Positions 15,336-26,221 of a DNA stretch of 64,000 nt are shown here, piece by piece (the first letter of the stretch is position 1; every line of letters starts with the position of its first letter). The stretch covers positions 174,883,578 to 174,947,577 of the forward strand of contig BTPG01000005.1 of NCBI GenBank assembly GCA_036245525.1, read 5' to 3'. Under the pieces are notes generated by a model. It was not told the origin of the DNA and did no database searches. It worked only from the letters and a program-made list of their open reading frames with translations. The translations under genes and the position numbers were made by a program. Source of the stretch: Semisulcospira habei (taxonomy: Eukaryota; Mollusca; Gastropoda; Semisulcospiridae).

Positions 15336-15440
15336 CACCGTGCTGTTTCTCCAAAGGACTGCATCTTTATTTTTTTCCCCACGAGTCGACTGTGCGAGTT
15401 GGATCGCCGCCATGACGTACAGTTCAAAGGTAGTGCGTGT

Positions 15441-15651
15441 TTAACCCGTTCACTGCATTAGGAACACCACTCAACCGCCAAGAGGTATAGATCCTCATGA
15501 GCCCCCGCAATTGCGGGGGCTCATTAGGATCTATGCCTCTTGTTGAAACCACTTTGTATACATACATGTTCCTTTGACGGCTGGGTCTCTTTGGTGTTGA
15601 GTTTACGATTTCAAAAACACAATCTGCGTCCACTGGCAGTGAGGGGGTTAA
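15441..15651. mobile_element. Palindromic MITE, family B, reference-quality copy
   Basis: TTAACCCGTTCACTGC at one end, GGCAGTGAGGGGGTTAA at the other, 211 bp long. Hairpin 15478-15543 has loop AATT. The right half (ACCACTTTGTATACATACATG, AAAAACACAATCTGCGTCC) recurs in the copies at 24.4, 29.7 and 51.2 kb. Confidence 0.9.
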
Positions 15652-15803
15652 GTCGGCACCACGTTTGAGCTATCCTAGTCGACCCATCAATTGATAAAGT
15701 AGCCGTTTGAAGAACTGGGTAAACTTGATCCTTAGAGTTGAGTGATGTCACCCAAAAGAACGCTCTCCGTTGGAGGGACAGCGGGAGCCGCGGATCTCGA
15801 TCA

Positions 15804-15870
15804 CCATGAGGCATAGATCTTCATGAGGCCCCGCACATGCGGGGGCTCATGAAGATCTATGTCTCTTGCA
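15804..15870. mobile_element. Family B hairpin without clear outer ends
   Basis: GAGGCATAGATCTTCATGAG..GCACATGC..CTCATGAAGATCTATGTC. The TTAA ends are not recognisable. Confidence 0.75.
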
Positions 15871-16107
15871 CATAGAAGGAACTTTATGAGACCAGGAAGA
15901 GCCGTTTGATTGGCATTGTGTTAGAGCGGCTTCTGAATAGTTCAAGCTGAAAAGCATTTTAGTTAGTGCTTGGTAACGAGCTTTTGAAACAAGTACGTGC
16001 GATGTGTCACTGTCCGGAAAACGTACATTCATTCAGACATTCATTGTGTTCACTACCCTGGCTATCTATCGAACATTTAACAGTCCATGTTCTGTTTGAC
16101 AGATATA

Positions 16108-16566
16108 CACTACCCGCCATTAAGAAAACAACAGCACATACACCTCCCTCAACCCCCCCCCCCCCCCCCGCTCCCTGAAAAACAACAAAACCACAAACCC
16201 CAAAAAGAAAGAAAGAACCCCCCCCCAAAAAAAAAACACAAAAAAACAACAACAACAAAAAACCGAAAACAACAACAAAAACAAACAAACACCCCCCAAA
16301 AAAAAACAACAACAAACAAACAAACAAACAAACAAACAAACAGCCAACCCCCTAAACAAACAAACAAACAAACAAACAAACAACCGCAAACAAACACCCA
16401 CAGCAAGATTCAGCTGTCGATATGTTTATGATGGCTGATTTTTGTTTCGCTTCACACAAATTGCTATTTTAGATAGCGCAATATGAAATGTGAAAAAAAT
16501 GAGCCGCATAAACATATCGACTGCTGAATCTTTGTTTTGGGTGTTTTGTCTTTACGGCGGGTAGTG
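16108..16566. mobile_element. Candidate TIR element (CACTACCCGCC ends), family J
   Basis: CACTACCCGCCATTAAGAAAA at the left matches the complement of TTTGTCTTTACGGCGGGTAG at the right. An inner inverted repeat at 16408-16532 (GATTCAGCTGTCGATATGTT / AACATATCGACTGCTGAATC) lies towards the right end. The left half is (CAAA)-rich with poly(C). No target duplication found. The CACTA start fits a CACTA-type MITE, but this is only suggestive. Confidence 0.5.
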
Positions 16567-16688
16567 CCGCATATCAGAATTTTGTCCGTCGGTCGGTCGA
16601 CTTAGGCATGAACTGTTCTAAAAGTAAAACTTCCAAACAAGCACACTGCACACGTACACATAGTGTTTTGTAGCTAGAAACCCCTCGT

Positions 16689-16752
16689 AATACAATACAA
16701 TACAATACAATACAATACAATACAATACAATACAATACAATACAATACAATA
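16689..16752. repeat. (ATACA)n tail of Rex1-like LINE
   Basis: About 13 ATACA units, read as (TGTAT)n on the minus strand, directly after the LINE end TTAATAAAGTATT. Such pentamer tails are typical of Rex1/Babar elements. Confidence 0.9.
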
Positions 16753-17226
16753 ATACTTTATTAATCCCTCATGGGGAAATTCGCTGTCTGCCCATACAAC
16801 ACATGGCATCACCAATCACTCATGGAAATAATTAAATAACCCATAACTCTTAATTAAAGAGTTAGTTAGTTATTTGGGTTTAACGCCGAGCAGGCAACTA
16901 AGGCCATCTCACGGCGGGAAGGGTAAAAATCTGGTCAGCCAGACTAAAAGAAAGGTCTTAAGACATGATGTAAATATACCTTAAAAATATGTCAGGCTAA
17001 AAAGCCACACAGGTCTTTAAAGAAAGCGTCGACAGACTCTGAAAAAGGTCAAAATAATAGAAACATCATAGTCTATAAACGCTCAAACAGACGTATTGTT
17101 ACTTTTGTAACACTCTTGGCATCAAACACACTTACCGTGGATTCCCCCTGTGCTTCTGGTGTCAGCACTGTTGCAGTGAACTACTGAAAGGGCTAGTACT
17201 AAAGAACTAAAGAATGTTGACAGACA

Positions 17227-18026
17227 CTATCTACTGATATTACTGTTGAAAAGGGTAACAGCCTGAGGGACAAAAGAGTTGGCATAACGTGATGTAATAT
17301 TTTTGGATACTCGAAGTCTGCCACTTTGTTCGATACGTCTGCTGTCATATTCATATCTAAGTGGATGTGTTTTGTCATCAAGAATGGCAGCCAGTTTGTT
17401 CGTAATCCGTCTGTTGTACAGCGTGTCCAAAGTATCATGTGCCCTACCAATCACCCCGCCCCCTTTCTGGATTACTTTGTTAAGATGATCTTGATCTCTT
17501 TTACATAAATTTCTACCCCAGCACGTCAGTCCAAAAGTTAGAACGCTAACAATACTGGAGCAGTAAAACATCTGTAAAAGCTGAGATTAAATGATCTGAG
17601 CTTTCTCAAACAGTAAAGACGGGTGTGCGTTTTTTTCACAATAGCATCTGTGTTTTGTTTCCAGTTGAGCGCGTTGTCAAAAAGAACACCTAAATACTTG
17701 TAGGACTCTACACGCTCAACTTCAGTTCCCTTGATGACAACAGGACCGGGATAATGTTTGTTTTTCCTGAAATCTGTGACCATCTCTTTTGTTTTGCCAA
17801 CATGTAATTCAAGATAGTTTTTATCGCACCATTCTACAAAGTCGTCGATCTCCTGTCGATAGTGTCTGTCGTCCTCACCTGTAATCTGACGTGTCAGTGC
17901 CGTGTCGTCAGCGTATTTGTCCATGACACAGTCGTCATGAGTGGCTCTACAATCTGCTGTGTACAAAGAAAAAAAAAAGCGACAGGACAGCCCCCTGTGG
18001 TGCACCGGTGTTGATAAAAAGTACAT
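17227..18026 (-). pseudogene. Rex1/Babar-like RT, C-terminal half
   Basis: Two overlapping minus-strand frames. The first has FSLYTADC, YADDTALTRQI (motif C), WCDKNYLELHVGKTKEMVTD, SYKYLGVLFDNALNW and LYCLRKLRSFNLSFYRCF. The second continues with SVLTFGLTCWGRN, GGVIGRAHDTLDTLYNRRIT and FVPQAVTLFNS, the usual Rex1 C-terminus. A frameshift lies near 17540-17570, and another near 17990, where the GAPQG motif is disrupted. Confidence 0.82.
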
Positions 18027-18040
18027 CTGAGATTACTTAC

Positions 18041-18523
18041 TTACTTATGCCTGTCACCCCTACCCGGGTATAGGCCGTCGACGAGAGACCTCCAGCAACT
18101 CCTGTCCTGTGCTTTTCCTTCGATTCTACTCCAGGTGGTTCCCAGTCTCTTAATGTCTGCTTGGAGGTCTCGACGCCAGGAGTTTCTCGGCCTACCTCTT
18201 TTCCTCTTTCCCTGGGGGTTCCATGACAATGCCTGCCTAGTGATACTGGAAGCTGGCTTTCTCAGGCTGTGACCGATCCATCCCCATCTTCTTCGCCCAA
18301 TTTCATTCTCTGCTGTTATCTGCTCTATTCTCTCCCAGAGTCTGACGTTGCTGATCTTCTCTGGCCAGTGGATTTTCAAAATTCTTCTAAGGCAACTGTC
18401 TGTACTCTGTTGACTGTGGTTTTTGTCAATCTCCATGTCTCTGCTCCATATAGGAGAACTGCTTTTACATTGGAGTTGAAAATCCGGACTTTGGTGTGTT
18501 GTGACAGCTCTCTGGAACTCCAC
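18041..18523 (-). pseudogene. RTE-like ORF: C-terminal part
   Basis: Reads [54 protein letters not shown] and [15 protein letters not shown], the standard C-terminus of RTE-type ORF2, ending at the (TAAG)n tail. Confidence 0.85.
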
Positions 18524-19524
18524 ACTTTTTTCAACTGGAGAAAGGCTGCTCTGGCTTTACCGATTCGTGCTCTGACATCTGCATCAGTGCCGCCTTTTTT
18601 GTCTATGATGCTCCCGAGATAGGTGAAGGATTCCACCTCCTCCAACGGGGTGCCAGCAAGCAAGACTGGTTCTTCCATGGTTGCGTTCAGCCTCATTGTC
18701 TTTGTTTTCTGTTTGTGAATGGTGAGGCCCACTTGGGACGAGATGTCAGCAAGCCTCGTGGTCTTGTCCTGCATTTGTTGATGAGTGTGGGACAGTAATG
18801 CCAAGTCGTCTGCAAAATCGAGGTCGTCAAGCTGTGTCCACAGTGTCCACTGTATTCCACTTCGTCTGTGCTCTGTGGTCATCTTCATGACCCAGTCTAT
18901 GGCCAGTAGGAAGAGGAACGGAGACAGCAGACACCCCTGCCTGACACCAGTTCTGACCTGGAGCTCTCTGGTGAACTGCCCTTCGTGGATCACGCGACAT
19001 GTCATGCCATCATAGCTGCTCTTGATCAGGCGGACGAGCTTTGTGGGTACACCGTAGTGTCGTAGGAGTTTCCACAGAGTCTCTCGGTCCACGCTGTCAA
19101 ATGCTTTCTCATAATCCACAAAGTTGATGTACAGCGGGGAGCTCCACTCCAGAGACTGTTCCACGATGATGCGGAGAGTGGCGATCTGGTCTGTACATGA
19201 TCGGTTCTTCCTGAATCCTGCTTGCTGGTCTCTCAGCTGGGGGTCAACGGAGCTCTTCATTCTCTCTAGGATGATCCTGTTGAAGACCTTTCCTGGTACG
19301 GACAGCAAGGTGATTCCTCTGTAGTTGGAACACTTGCTGAGGTCGCCTTTCTTGGGAAGCTTGATTAGGTACCCCTCCTTCCAGTCAGCTGGCATCACCT
19401 CCTCTTCCCAGATCTTTCCAAACAGTGGGTACAGCATCTCCACTGTTGTCTCTAGGTCTGCTTTCAGAGACTCCGCTGGGATGCCATCTGGCCCTGCTGC
19501 TTTGCCATTCTTCAAAAATGCCAC
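18376..19524 (-). pseudogene. RTE-like ORF: reverse transcriptase
   Basis: Motifs FLKNGKAAGPDGIPAESLK, LIKLPKKGDLSKCSNYRGIT, QQAGFRKNRSCTDQI, YINFVDYEKAFDSVDRETLW, GVRQGCLLSPFLFLLAIDWV, LDFADDLALLSHTHQQM and FTYLGSIIDKKGGTDADVRA. All RT Asp residues are present. The frame leaves homology near [11 protein letters not shown], and the last part continues in another frame (18041-18523). Confidence 0.88.
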
Positions 19525-19594
19525 TGCTTTTCTGATCTCTTCCCGGCTGGGTCTGTCACAGCTGATGGGTAGGTCGGTCTCTGCCGGCTGGATG

Positions 19595-19861
19595 TCAGGG
19601 GGGGGGGGGGGGGTCGGGTGGGCTAGGTCTGTTCAGTAACTCTTCAAAATACTCGGCCCATCTGTCGAGTTGGTCTGCTCTGTCTGCAATAGGCTTGCCT
19701 TCTTTGTCTTTTACTGGTCTTTCTGTATGGCCATACTTACCCGACAATCTTCTGGTAATGTCGTAGAGCTGTTTCATGTTGCCGCTGCCTGCTGCTTTTT
19801 CTGCCTCTGCTGCCAGGCTGTCTGTGTAGGCCCTCTTGTCTGCCCTGATACTCCTCTTCAC
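19595..19861 (-). pseudogene. RTE-like ORF: linker between endonuclease and RT
   Basis: Reads MKRSIRADKRAYTDSLAAEA and QLYDITRRLSGKYGH..QLDRWAEYFEELLNRP, the conserved segment before the RT. It breaks off in a run of about 15 G (19598-19612 on the plus strand), where the frame is lost. A homopolymer length error, biological or technical, explains the break. Confidence 0.8.
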
Positions 19862-21113
19862 CTCGCGGTTGGCTTCCGAGTATTCCCCCTACTTTGGCTG
19901 CTCTCGTGCGACTGTTGTTGACCGCTGCTTTCTTCTGCTTCCTCGCTTCTATCTTCTTCAAGGTCTGTGCCGACAGCCAGTCCTTGTGGTGGTGTTTCCT
20001 GAACCCTACAGTGCCTTTGCAGGTTGAGTTCAGCGCCTCTCTAACTGCCTTCCACTGCTGCTCTGTGGTGACCGCCTCCTCTTCATTTACTAGCTCCTGC
20101 AGCGCTTGAAACCGGTTGGACAGCACCAGTTTGAACTCTTCTCTAACTCCAGTTTCTCTCAGGAGGCCTACATTATAGCGCTGTCTTCTTGTTGTCTCTG
20201 TGCGGCTTTTCTTTAGCTTGAGCTTCATTCTTAAGGTAAGCAGATGGTGGTCTGAGGCGACATCTGCTCCCCTCCTCACTCGAACATCTTGAAGAGATCT
20301 TCTAAATTTTTTGCTAATGCAGATATGGTCTATTTGGTTCTCTGTCATATGGTCAGGTGAGACCCAAGTTGCTTTGTGTATTCTTCTGTGTGGGAAGATG
20401 CTGCCTCCAATGACAAGTCGGTTTAGAGCACAAAAGTCTACAAACCTCTCCCCGTTCTCACTCATCTCCGAGCCTAGTCCCTGTCTCCCCATCACCTCTT
20501 CGTATCCGGTGTTGTCCTCCCCTATTTTGGCATTAAAATCGCCCATGACGATGGTGATGTCTCGCTCCGCACATTTGTCCACGACACTCTGGAGTCGGTC
20601 GTAGAACTCTTGTTTCTCTTCCTCGTCACTGTCATTGGTGGGCGCATAACACTGGATGACGTTTAGCTTGAGCTTTTTCTTGGTTCTAAAGGCTGCTGTT
20701 ATAATTCTTGGCCCAAGAGGTTCCCAGCCCATCAGCGCTCTCTGTGCCACTGGTGACAGCATGAGTGCTACTCCTTCTGTATGGGGGGCATTCTCCTCTT
20801 CATGACCTGAATACAGAATCATCTCCCCACTTAACAGCCTTTTCTGGCCAGACTGCGTCCATCTGGCTTCACTGATACCTAGCAAGGAAAGGTTGTACTT
20901 TTGCATTTCCGCTGCTATCTGGGCGGCCTTGCCGCTCTGGTACATGGTCTTGACGCTCCATGTGCCCATGGTTGTGTCCCTGGATAGAGAGAGGCGGCTC
21001 GGTCCTGTGGCTTCCGAAGACTTCCGGCTTTCACCACAGGACGTCATAAGTCTTCTAGTAGAAGAACCTTCCTCCTCCAGGAAAGGAATTACTGTTAGTC
21101 TTTTCGTCGGCAT
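19737..21113 (-). pseudogene. RTE-like ORF: EEP endonuclease (CFDP2-like)
   Basis: Minus-strand frame with TMGTWSVKTMYQSGKAAQIA, LLGISEARWTQSGQ, LNVIQCYAPTNDSDEEEKQE, ITIVMGDFNAKIGEDNTGYE, QIDHICISKKFRRS and ASDHHLLTLRMK. This is the APE-type endonuclease often annotated in animals as craniofacial development protein 2-like, which derives from RTE LINEs. After about residue 390 the frame drifts and homology passes to the overlapping frame at 19595-19861, so there is a frameshift near 19860. Confidence 0.85.
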
Positions 21114-21339
21114 TTTTGTAGCTATTTCCTTTTTTGCAGGGTGGGGAAGCTACCCCCACGCCCAACCCCCTTACTAGGAGGACCAGGGATTTTCTGTCGG
21201 GGTCACCTTCCCTTAGACCATGTTGGTTCACGGCACCTTATTTCATTCGGTGCACCCCTCTCACGAGGGACCCGCTATCCACCACCCAGGGGACGCGCCT
21301 CAACGCCATATGGTCCCAGCGCGAGGACATCTGAGATTA

Positions 21340-21772
21340 GATCCGAACTAATTCTGACATACTGTGGGCGGTTAGTGAGATAGTCCAAAACCCAAAAAAT
21401 GGTAGAGGCATTTATGTTCATGTGAACTAGTTTGGAAGCGAGTATGTGTGGCTGAATGGTGTTAAATGCAGACGAAAAATCATAGAACATCAGTCGAATA
21501 GAGGCTCCTGGTATTTCTAAATGAGAGTAGATGTTGTTTACAACATGCAAAATGGCATCATCAACACCTCTTTGCCTTCTGTAAGCAAACTGAAAGGGGT
21601 CCATAAAATCAGAAATCTGTATTTGAAAATGTGAAAGAACAGCCCTCTCAAAAATCTTCATGACACTTGAGGTAAGAGCAAGTGGTCTTAAATCATTCCG
21701 ATCACAGATACAGTTTGCTATTTTGGCACGGGGATAATACAAGAGGTCTTCCACGAACAGGGAACGACACAC
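21340..21772 (-). pseudogene. Rex1/Babar-like RT, N-terminal half
   Basis: Motifs NDLRPLALTSSVMKIFERAV, FAYRRQRGVDDAILHVVNN, MFYDFSSAFNTIQPHILASK (motif A with Asp) and WVLDYLTNRPQYVR, ending at the insertion site. Degraded homology continues upstream to about 21878 in other frames. The C-terminal half resumes at 18022, beyond the inserted element. Confidence 0.82.
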
Positions 21773-21886
21773 TGGGTAAGTGACATGTTAAAAATATAGC
21801 AAAGAATTCGGTACAGTTGTTCAGCGCATAATTTTAGCAAATTTGATCTAACACCATCATGAAGCCGACCCCAGCATTTTAACTCT

Positions 21887-22092
21887 TATCATTCGGAATA
21901 CACCAGTGTGTGAAATAAGTTTGACTAAAATAGTTCAAGAGTAGTGTCAGAATAGCTTGGCGCCTCTAGGCGCCAAGCTATTCTGACACTACCCTTGAAC
22001 TAAAGCCATTGGTCTATATCCTTATCTGTAAGTACTATAATGTAGCTTGCATATGGCAGTGTACAAATTTGAAGCTTTTAGCCTCAGTATGA
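21887..22092. mobile_element. Palindromic MITE, family A (subtype 3)
   Basis: Hairpin 21930-22003 (AATAGTTCAAGAGTAGTGTC..GGCGCC, loop TCTA). Its flanks (ATTCGGAATACACCAGTGTG on the left; AAAGCCATTGGTCTATATCC..GTAAGTACTATAATGTAGCT on the right) recur in inverted orientation around the hairpin at 59.35 kb. So the element extends well beyond the hairpin. Confidence 0.85.
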
Positions 22093-22351
22093 TATGGGTT
22101 AACACAGGTCAATCTTATAGGGTAAGGGGCATGATTGCACACCCGTCGGCCAAGTGTTAATATTTATGCTGAGCTAATAAAGTATATAATATGCCCGGGA
22201 TTTATGCTTACGACGTTAATACGTAGGCATGTCCTGCTTAGGAGTTTACTCAAGGATAATATGCCTGGCCATACCCTAAGCAAAGCACTTGAGACTGCGA
22301 AATCTTATTACAGATACTAAACCATGTTTCTGCAGTGAAACGGCAACCATC

Positions 22352-22419
22352 TGCAAGAGATATAGATCTTCACGAGCCCCCGCGTATGCGGGGGCTCGTG
22401 AAGATCTATGTCTCTTGCT
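22352..22419. mobile_element. Family B hairpin
   Basis: GCAAGAGATATAGATCTTCA..GAGCCCCCGC, loop GTAT, and the complementary arm ending TCTCTTGC, almost perfect. Outer TTAA ends not found. Confidence 0.8.
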
Positions 22420-22640
22420 GGCTTTCCTTTGTGTTTGTGTGTTTCTTAAATGCGTCAGATTGACGCTTCAATGCACGATGGTCGTGCGAGATAGCATTAC
22501 ATGCTTTGAGTATTATGGTTAATGTCCCTTTTTGCAAGAAGCCTATATGCAGAGCTATTAGTTTACAACCGTGTTCCTTGGGGCAACAATCATCGCAACA
22601 ATTTACTTGTTAAGGTTGTAGTACATACTATTAATACTAT

Positions 22641-22644
<4 letters not shown>

Positions 22645-22728
<84 letters not shown>
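22645..22728. repeat. (AC)n microsatellite, about 84 bp
   Basis: Uninterrupted AC units. Confidence 0.95.
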
Positions 22729-22732
<4 letters not shown>

Positions 22733-23309
22733 CAACTGAAATAGCAACTTTGCTTCGCATGAACAACGCTTTCTTGAAAAAGCACATATAGGTGTGCAAG
22801 TATATAGCTTATAACGATTTATCTTTGCCGAGGAAATCCAAACAAAGAAACACGCTTAGAAAGGACAAGTAGGTCTACATGCTTTACGTTTCCTTTTTAA
22901 GCGTGTTTCGTTCTTTGCTGGGACTTTCTTCGCATTTCAAACACTTGGTTGTCACCGTTGAGGTCTGGATTTTATCTTTGCCAGTTTGCAGTGAATTGCA
23001 GAGGCGTCGGAAGATATTTTCATTGGAGGGTGGGGGGAGGGGGTGGGGTGGGTGGGGAAGGGGGCGGGAGAGGGGGGAGGGGGAAGACGGAAGGGGAGGG
23101 GGGCAGCGTGTCTGCAGTCAGCCAACAGTCCAACCTCTAAAAAAAATCAAATCAAAATCGTATAATTTTTTTTCTCCAAGTTTGTTTTTGGCCAAATAAA
23201 AAAAAAAATAAAAGTATGAACTAATCTTTATCTCCAAAAACGTTTTTCTCCCAAAACATTTTTTTCTCCCAAAATATTGGGGTGGCCAGCAGGAAGATTC
23301 TCTGGCCGT
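22729..23309. other. No gene; G-rich stretch at 23025-23105
   Basis: A GGGGAGG-type purine-rich stretch and A/T-rich parts. No convincing ORF. Confidence 0.5.
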
Positions 23310-23899
23310 TCTTACTTACTTACTTACGCCTGTCACCCCTACCCGGGTATAGGCCGTCGACGAGAGACCTCCAGCAACTCCTGTCCTGTGCTTCTCCTTC
23401 GATTCTACTCCAGGTGGTTCCCAGTCTCTTGATGTCTGCTTGGAGGTCTCGACGCCAGGAGTTTCTTGGCCTACCTCTTTTCCTCTTTCCCTGGGGGTTC
23501 CATGACAATGCCTGCCTAGTGGTACTGGAAGCTGGTTTCTCAGACTGTGACCGATCCATCCCCATCTTCTTCGCCCAATTTCATTCTCTGCTGTTATCTG
23601 CTCTGTTCTCTCCCAGAGTCTGACGTTGCTGATCTTCTCTGGCCAGTGGATTTTCAAAATTCTTCTAAGGTCATGAAGGTCTGTACTCTGTTGACTGTGG
23701 TTTTTGTCAATCTCCAAGTCTCTGCTCCATATAGGAGAACTGCTTTTACATTGGAGTTGAAAATCCGGATTTTGGTGTGTTGTGACAGCTCTCTGGAACT
23801 CCATACTTTTTTCAACTGGAGAAAGGCTGCTCTGGCTTTACCGATTCGTGCTCTGACATCTGCATCAGTGCCGCCTTTTTTGTCTATGATGCTCCCGAG
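23310..23899 (-). mobile_element. 5'-truncated RTE-like LINE copy with 9-bp target duplication
   Basis: TCTGGCCGT at 23301-23309 and 23900-23908 bounds a 590-bp minus-strand copy of the C-terminal ORF2 region found at 18.04-18.63 kb, including the (TAAG)n tail. It starts within LGSIIDKKGGTDADVRARIG and carries its own frameshifts (MTLEEF / [13 protein letters not shown]). Confidence 0.92.
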
Positions 23900-24332
23900 T
23901 CTGGCCGTCCTACCTGGGTTTTTTTTAGGGGCCAGAGCCCCCTCCTCAACCCCCCCCTTTTCGCACGCCCATCCCCCCCTCCCCCCCCCCCCACAAAAAT
24001 ACACCAGAGTTCCTGCGCCACTGCAAAAGCTTGTCACCATCCCCTTCTATCGTTTAGAAAAACAGCGAGTGTATTTTCCGTTCACCGGATTTTAAGCGTA
24101 AATTATGCTCCACATCGAGCTAAGACACGCCCCGCTCATAAACATGCAGTAGAGACCAAGGGCGCTATTTTTGGAAATCACCTCTTTGTATAACCTAGGT
24201 GACACAAGTGCGCTGTAAATTCTTGCAATTTATACTTGCCATTCATCAGCCATATGAATCAATATTTGAAATCTTTGACCCACAGCACGGCAGTTGAGAC
24301 TGTTGAAGCAGAAATTGGGAGTTCAATACTTC

Positions 24333-24745
24333 TAACTCTTTCACTGCCGAGAAAACGTCAACACGAAAAGTGTCGAGAAAACTGAGCTGCAAAAGACATA
24401 GATCCTCATGAGCCTCCGCAGTCGCGGGGGCTCATGAGGATCTATGCCTCTTGCTGACACCACTTTGAGTCTAAGTTCCCTGGTCTCTTTCGATCTGAAC
24501 TTAAAGAAGATTTCTTAACCCATTTAGCCCTACAGCAGAGGATGAATTTGATCGTGATAATTCAAGGGTAGCGCCAGATTAGCTTGGCGCCCGAAGGCGC
24601 CAAGCTAATCTGGCGCTACCCTTGAATTATGACGGTCAATCCAGCCCCTGCAAATGGTACACGGTCCACAGTTTTGGAAATGCGGCCCGTGGAGTTAAAA
24701 GGGTTAAACACAGTTCTGCGTCAACTGGCGGTAAAGTGTCCTTTA
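24333..24745. mobile_element. Family B MITE interrupted by a family A MITE
   Basis: Left end TAACTCTTTCACTGCCGA, B hairpin 24389-24454, then the B right half (CACCACTTTGAGTCTAAGTT..AAGATTTC). It breaks at TTAA, and after the inserted A element it resumes as ACACAGTTCTGCGTCAACTG, matching AACACAATCTGCGTCCACTG of intact B copies. The right end is degraded. Confidence 0.85.
24515..24709. mobile_element. Palindromic MITE, family A, nested at a TTAA inside family B
   Basis: Starts TTAACCCATTTAGCCC and ends AAAAGGGTTAA. Hairpin 24549-24642 (ATCGTGATAATTCAAGGGTA..GGCGCC, loop CGAA). TTAA on both sides replaces AAAA of the B reference, consistent with a TTAA target duplicated on insertion. Confidence 0.85.
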
Positions 24746-24818
24746 CACGCGCGTGTAAACATTACTAACTAATTGAAATCGGCATCGAATCTCTCTCGTG
24801 CCCGCGAGAACTTTTAAT

Positions 24819-24887
24819 CTAAAAGTGGCATAGATTTTCACGAACCACCGCAATATACGGCGGCTCGTGATGATCTATGGCTCGTGC
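24819..24887. mobile_element. Degenerate family B hairpin
   Basis: GTGGCATAGATTTTCACGAA and CGGCTCGTGATGATCTATGG pair with several mismatches. Confidence 0.6.
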
Positions 24888-25558
24888 GTGCAACATGTAT
24901 GAGTCTGTGGACCTCGGAGGCGGAGGAGTGAACAGCTGGAAGAGCGGTCCATGGCCAGACCGTGATGGAACAAACAAGCACAAAACTGAAGTTTTTGCTG
25001 TAAAGTGTGCATAGAGGGGTGTAACAATGTGTATGTGTTTTAGAGCGGTCTTTCTATGTAAACTCGAAATATTGGGAAAGGAGGGGTTCGATGCATGTCA
25101 GTGAGTGTGTTTTGCTTTTCGCCTGTTTGAATATCATCTGCAGTTATTTGCAAAAGGGTGCCTACCATGCCTGCGACTGAAGTGCTGTAAAATGAGAGAC
25201 GCATTCAATAAGGAAAGTAACACACTCCACATTAATGGGGTCTGCTCCAGGGCGGTGCTTTGACTACTGAAATTTGCCGATACGACATATTTGCAACGTG
25301 GTCTTGGCTCTGCTAAGAACAGACGATTTCCGGAAATCAGAAGTAAATCAAAACTGCACGTGTTTCGACGGGGAGGAGGGGGGAGGGGGGAGGGGGGGGG
25401 GGAGAGGGAAAAAAAGATGAAAAGCCCGGACAAACGCGCGATCGCGTGCTTGTCCGGGTTTTTCATCCATTTTTTTCGTCGAAATTTTGACCTACTTTCT
25501 GAAATCTTTGACCTACTTTCTCAAAAATCGTCTATTAATTGTTCAAAGTGGACAACGC
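24888..25558. other. No gene; G-run at 25370-25403
   Basis: Nothing recognised apart from a run of G/A-G near 25380. Confidence 0.5.
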
Positions 25559-25627
25559 AGATGAAGGCATTCTCAAGAAGGAAGACTGATACGAGTTCAC
25601 GTATCTTGTTTGAGAATGCCTTCATCT
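25559..25627. repeat. Palindrome (family I)
   Basis: AGATGAAGGCATTCTCAA and TTGAGAATGCCTTCATCT, 18-bp perfect arms with a 33-bp partly symmetric centre. No relation to families A or B. Confidence 0.8.
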
Positions 25628-26221
25628 TCTTCGTCCATGTCCCTTTTGCCGTTTTCCGTCTGCGGCACCTTTCCACAAAGATCGTCCCACCACCTAATCT
25701 GTACCTACAGTCGACCCCTTCCGCCCGAAAATCAATTTACGGCCACCAGTATACAAGATTAGACACTGAACGTTTTTTTTTTTTAAAAAAGGCCACCTGG
25801 CGGCGATAAAGTTAAGGTCGATCGGTCAATAACTGAAGGAATAGGTAAAGGGAGAGGAGGGGTCGGAGGGTGGGGGGAGTGGGGGTGGGGGTGGGTGGGT
25901 GGGTGTAATTGTTGTGGCCGCTGGAGTTAAATGGTCCACGTACCATGAAAACGGTTTAGATCATGCGCGCTGTCAAGAGTGGTACAATGAGTCGGGCAGT
26001 TCCGAGCGCACTTTTTCATTTTCATACCGAGAAGATTGAAAGATCCGACATCCAAGCGGTGAGCGAAAGGCCCTGAGGACTGTACAGTGGAACCTGTTTT
26101 GAGACAGCACCTTTTTCGCAAGCCGGAAGAAATCTTACAAGACAGATGCTCGCTGAAGGGAAGTCTTGAAAGACAGACAGAATTACTTGTCACTAATCCA
26201 TGACACTTTGCAACACAATGA
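25628..26221. other. No gene; G-rich stretch at 25855-25905
   Basis: No supported ORF. GGGTGGGTGGGTGG-type sequence near 25890 could fold as a G-quadruplex. Confidence 0.5.

Larger units (their letters stand above)
18036..21326 (-). mobile_element. RTE-like LINE inserted in the Rex1-like LINE; 13-bp target duplication
   Basis: ACATCTGAGATTA occurs at 18023-18035 and again at 21327-21339, directly bounding the element. The minus-strand 3' end carries a (TAAG)n tail. The 3.29-kb length, with endonuclease and RT, suggests a near-full-length copy. A second, truncated copy of the same family lies at 23310-23899 on the same strand. Confidence 0.92.
16689..21878 (-). mobile_element. Rex1/Babar-like LINE, minus strand, split by an RTE-like LINE
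   Basis: The 3' end has the characteristic minus-strand CCCCATGAGGGATTAATAAA and pentamer tail. The RT is in two pieces, 21340-21880 (upstream) and 17227-18022 (downstream), separated by a 3.3-kb LINE. The left boundary near 21878 meets a family A MITE. The 5' part (endonuclease) is missing. Confidence 0.8.

Noticed and set aside
16007..16431. Phe/Val/Gly-rich and Thr/Asn/Gln-rich ORFs on both strands
   Set aside because: They come from poly(C) and (CAAA)n sequence within a candidate TIR element.
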